Assembly (NCBI GenBank): GCA_017116025.1
Contig: JAFITR010000102.1
Coordinates: 1 to 5,405 of the forward strand
Direction: 5' to 3'
DNA: 5,405 nt
DNA from: Simkania negevensis
GTDB lineage: Bacteria > Chlamydiota > Chlamydiia > Chlamydiales > JAFITR01
Shown here piece by piece: positions 5,333 to 5,405 of this stretch (its first letter is position 1; each line of letters starts with the position of its first letter). The position numbers and the translations under genes were made by a program. The notes under the pieces are model-generated. The model did no database searches. It worked only from the letters and a program-made list of their open reading frames with translations, and was not told where the DNA came from.

Positions 5333-5365
5333 ATTTTATCATAAAAAAAAGCCAAAGAACAACAA
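5333..5365 (-). promoter_or_regulatory. Candidate promoter for the glycosyltransferase-acyltransferase operon
   Basis: On the - strand, TTGTTG (5365-5360) and TATGAT (5343-5338) are 16 bases apart; alternatively TTGTTC (5362-5357) and TAAAAT (5338-5333) are 18 apart. Both -10 candidates match 5 of 6 consensus bases and both -35 candidates are weak. The spacer contains a run of eight T. Transcription would start around 5326-5331, leaving a leader of roughly 30 bases. No clear ribosome binding site precedes ATG 5299. Confidence 0.35.
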
Positions 5366-5405
5366 AGACGGCAGAATCCTAGCCATTCCCGCCAACTTCC
5401 GCATC

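Noticed and set aside
5343..5372. Possible - strand terminator ending in the eight-T run.
   Set aside because: The only inverted pairing before the T run is GCC/GGC of three bases across an 16-base loop, too weak for an intrinsic terminator.

Overview
The window carries four bacterial genes in two convergent pairs, with a repeat-rich non-coding region at the left end. On the + strand are a long-form pyruvate kinase (pyk, 407-2167) and, one base later, the 16S rRNA m3U1498 methyltransferase rsmE (2169-2888). On the - strand, transcribed from the right edge inward, are a GT-B family 4 glycosyltransferase (5299-4160) and, 8 bases later, an LpxL/HtrB-type lipid A late acyltransferase with a long C-terminal extension (4151-2826). 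The last two genes look like an envelope lipopolysaccharide operon. The first two form a housekeeping pair (glycolysis and ribosome modification).

The genes point to a Gram-negative, LPS-making bacterium of medium GC content (by eye, mid-40s percent). The acyltransferase is about 440 residues instead of the usual 300 or so. As I remember it, this long form is typical of chlamydial HtrB proteins, so I lean towards an environmental chlamydia (Parachlamydiales-like). This is a family-level impression made without any database search; another PVC-group lineage is possible.

Layout. Positions 1-406 contain no convincing gene. They hold ATCTTG-type repeats, a 27-base hairpin (62-88), a 10-bp direct repeat, a weak promoter candidate, and then a cluster of short palindromes (216-378) with three-base loops. 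The cluster includes a 19-bp tandem array and a final copy in the opposite orientation just before the pyk ribosome binding site. The convergent pairs meet at 2826-2888, where rsmE and the acyltransferase overlap tail to tail by 63 bp in exact codon register; each stop codon is the complement of a CTA leucine codon in the other gene. I see no convincing intrinsic terminator there. The right edge (5300-5405) holds a promoter-like AT-rich stretch upstream of the glycosyltransferase, or possibly the tail of another gene.

The observations most worth following are the palindrome mosaic and its strand-biased wobble pairing, the unexplained C-terminal domain of the acyltransferase (which looks to me like half of a GT-B fold), and the register-locked gene overlap. 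I see no defence system, mobile element gene, CRISPR array or RNA gene here.
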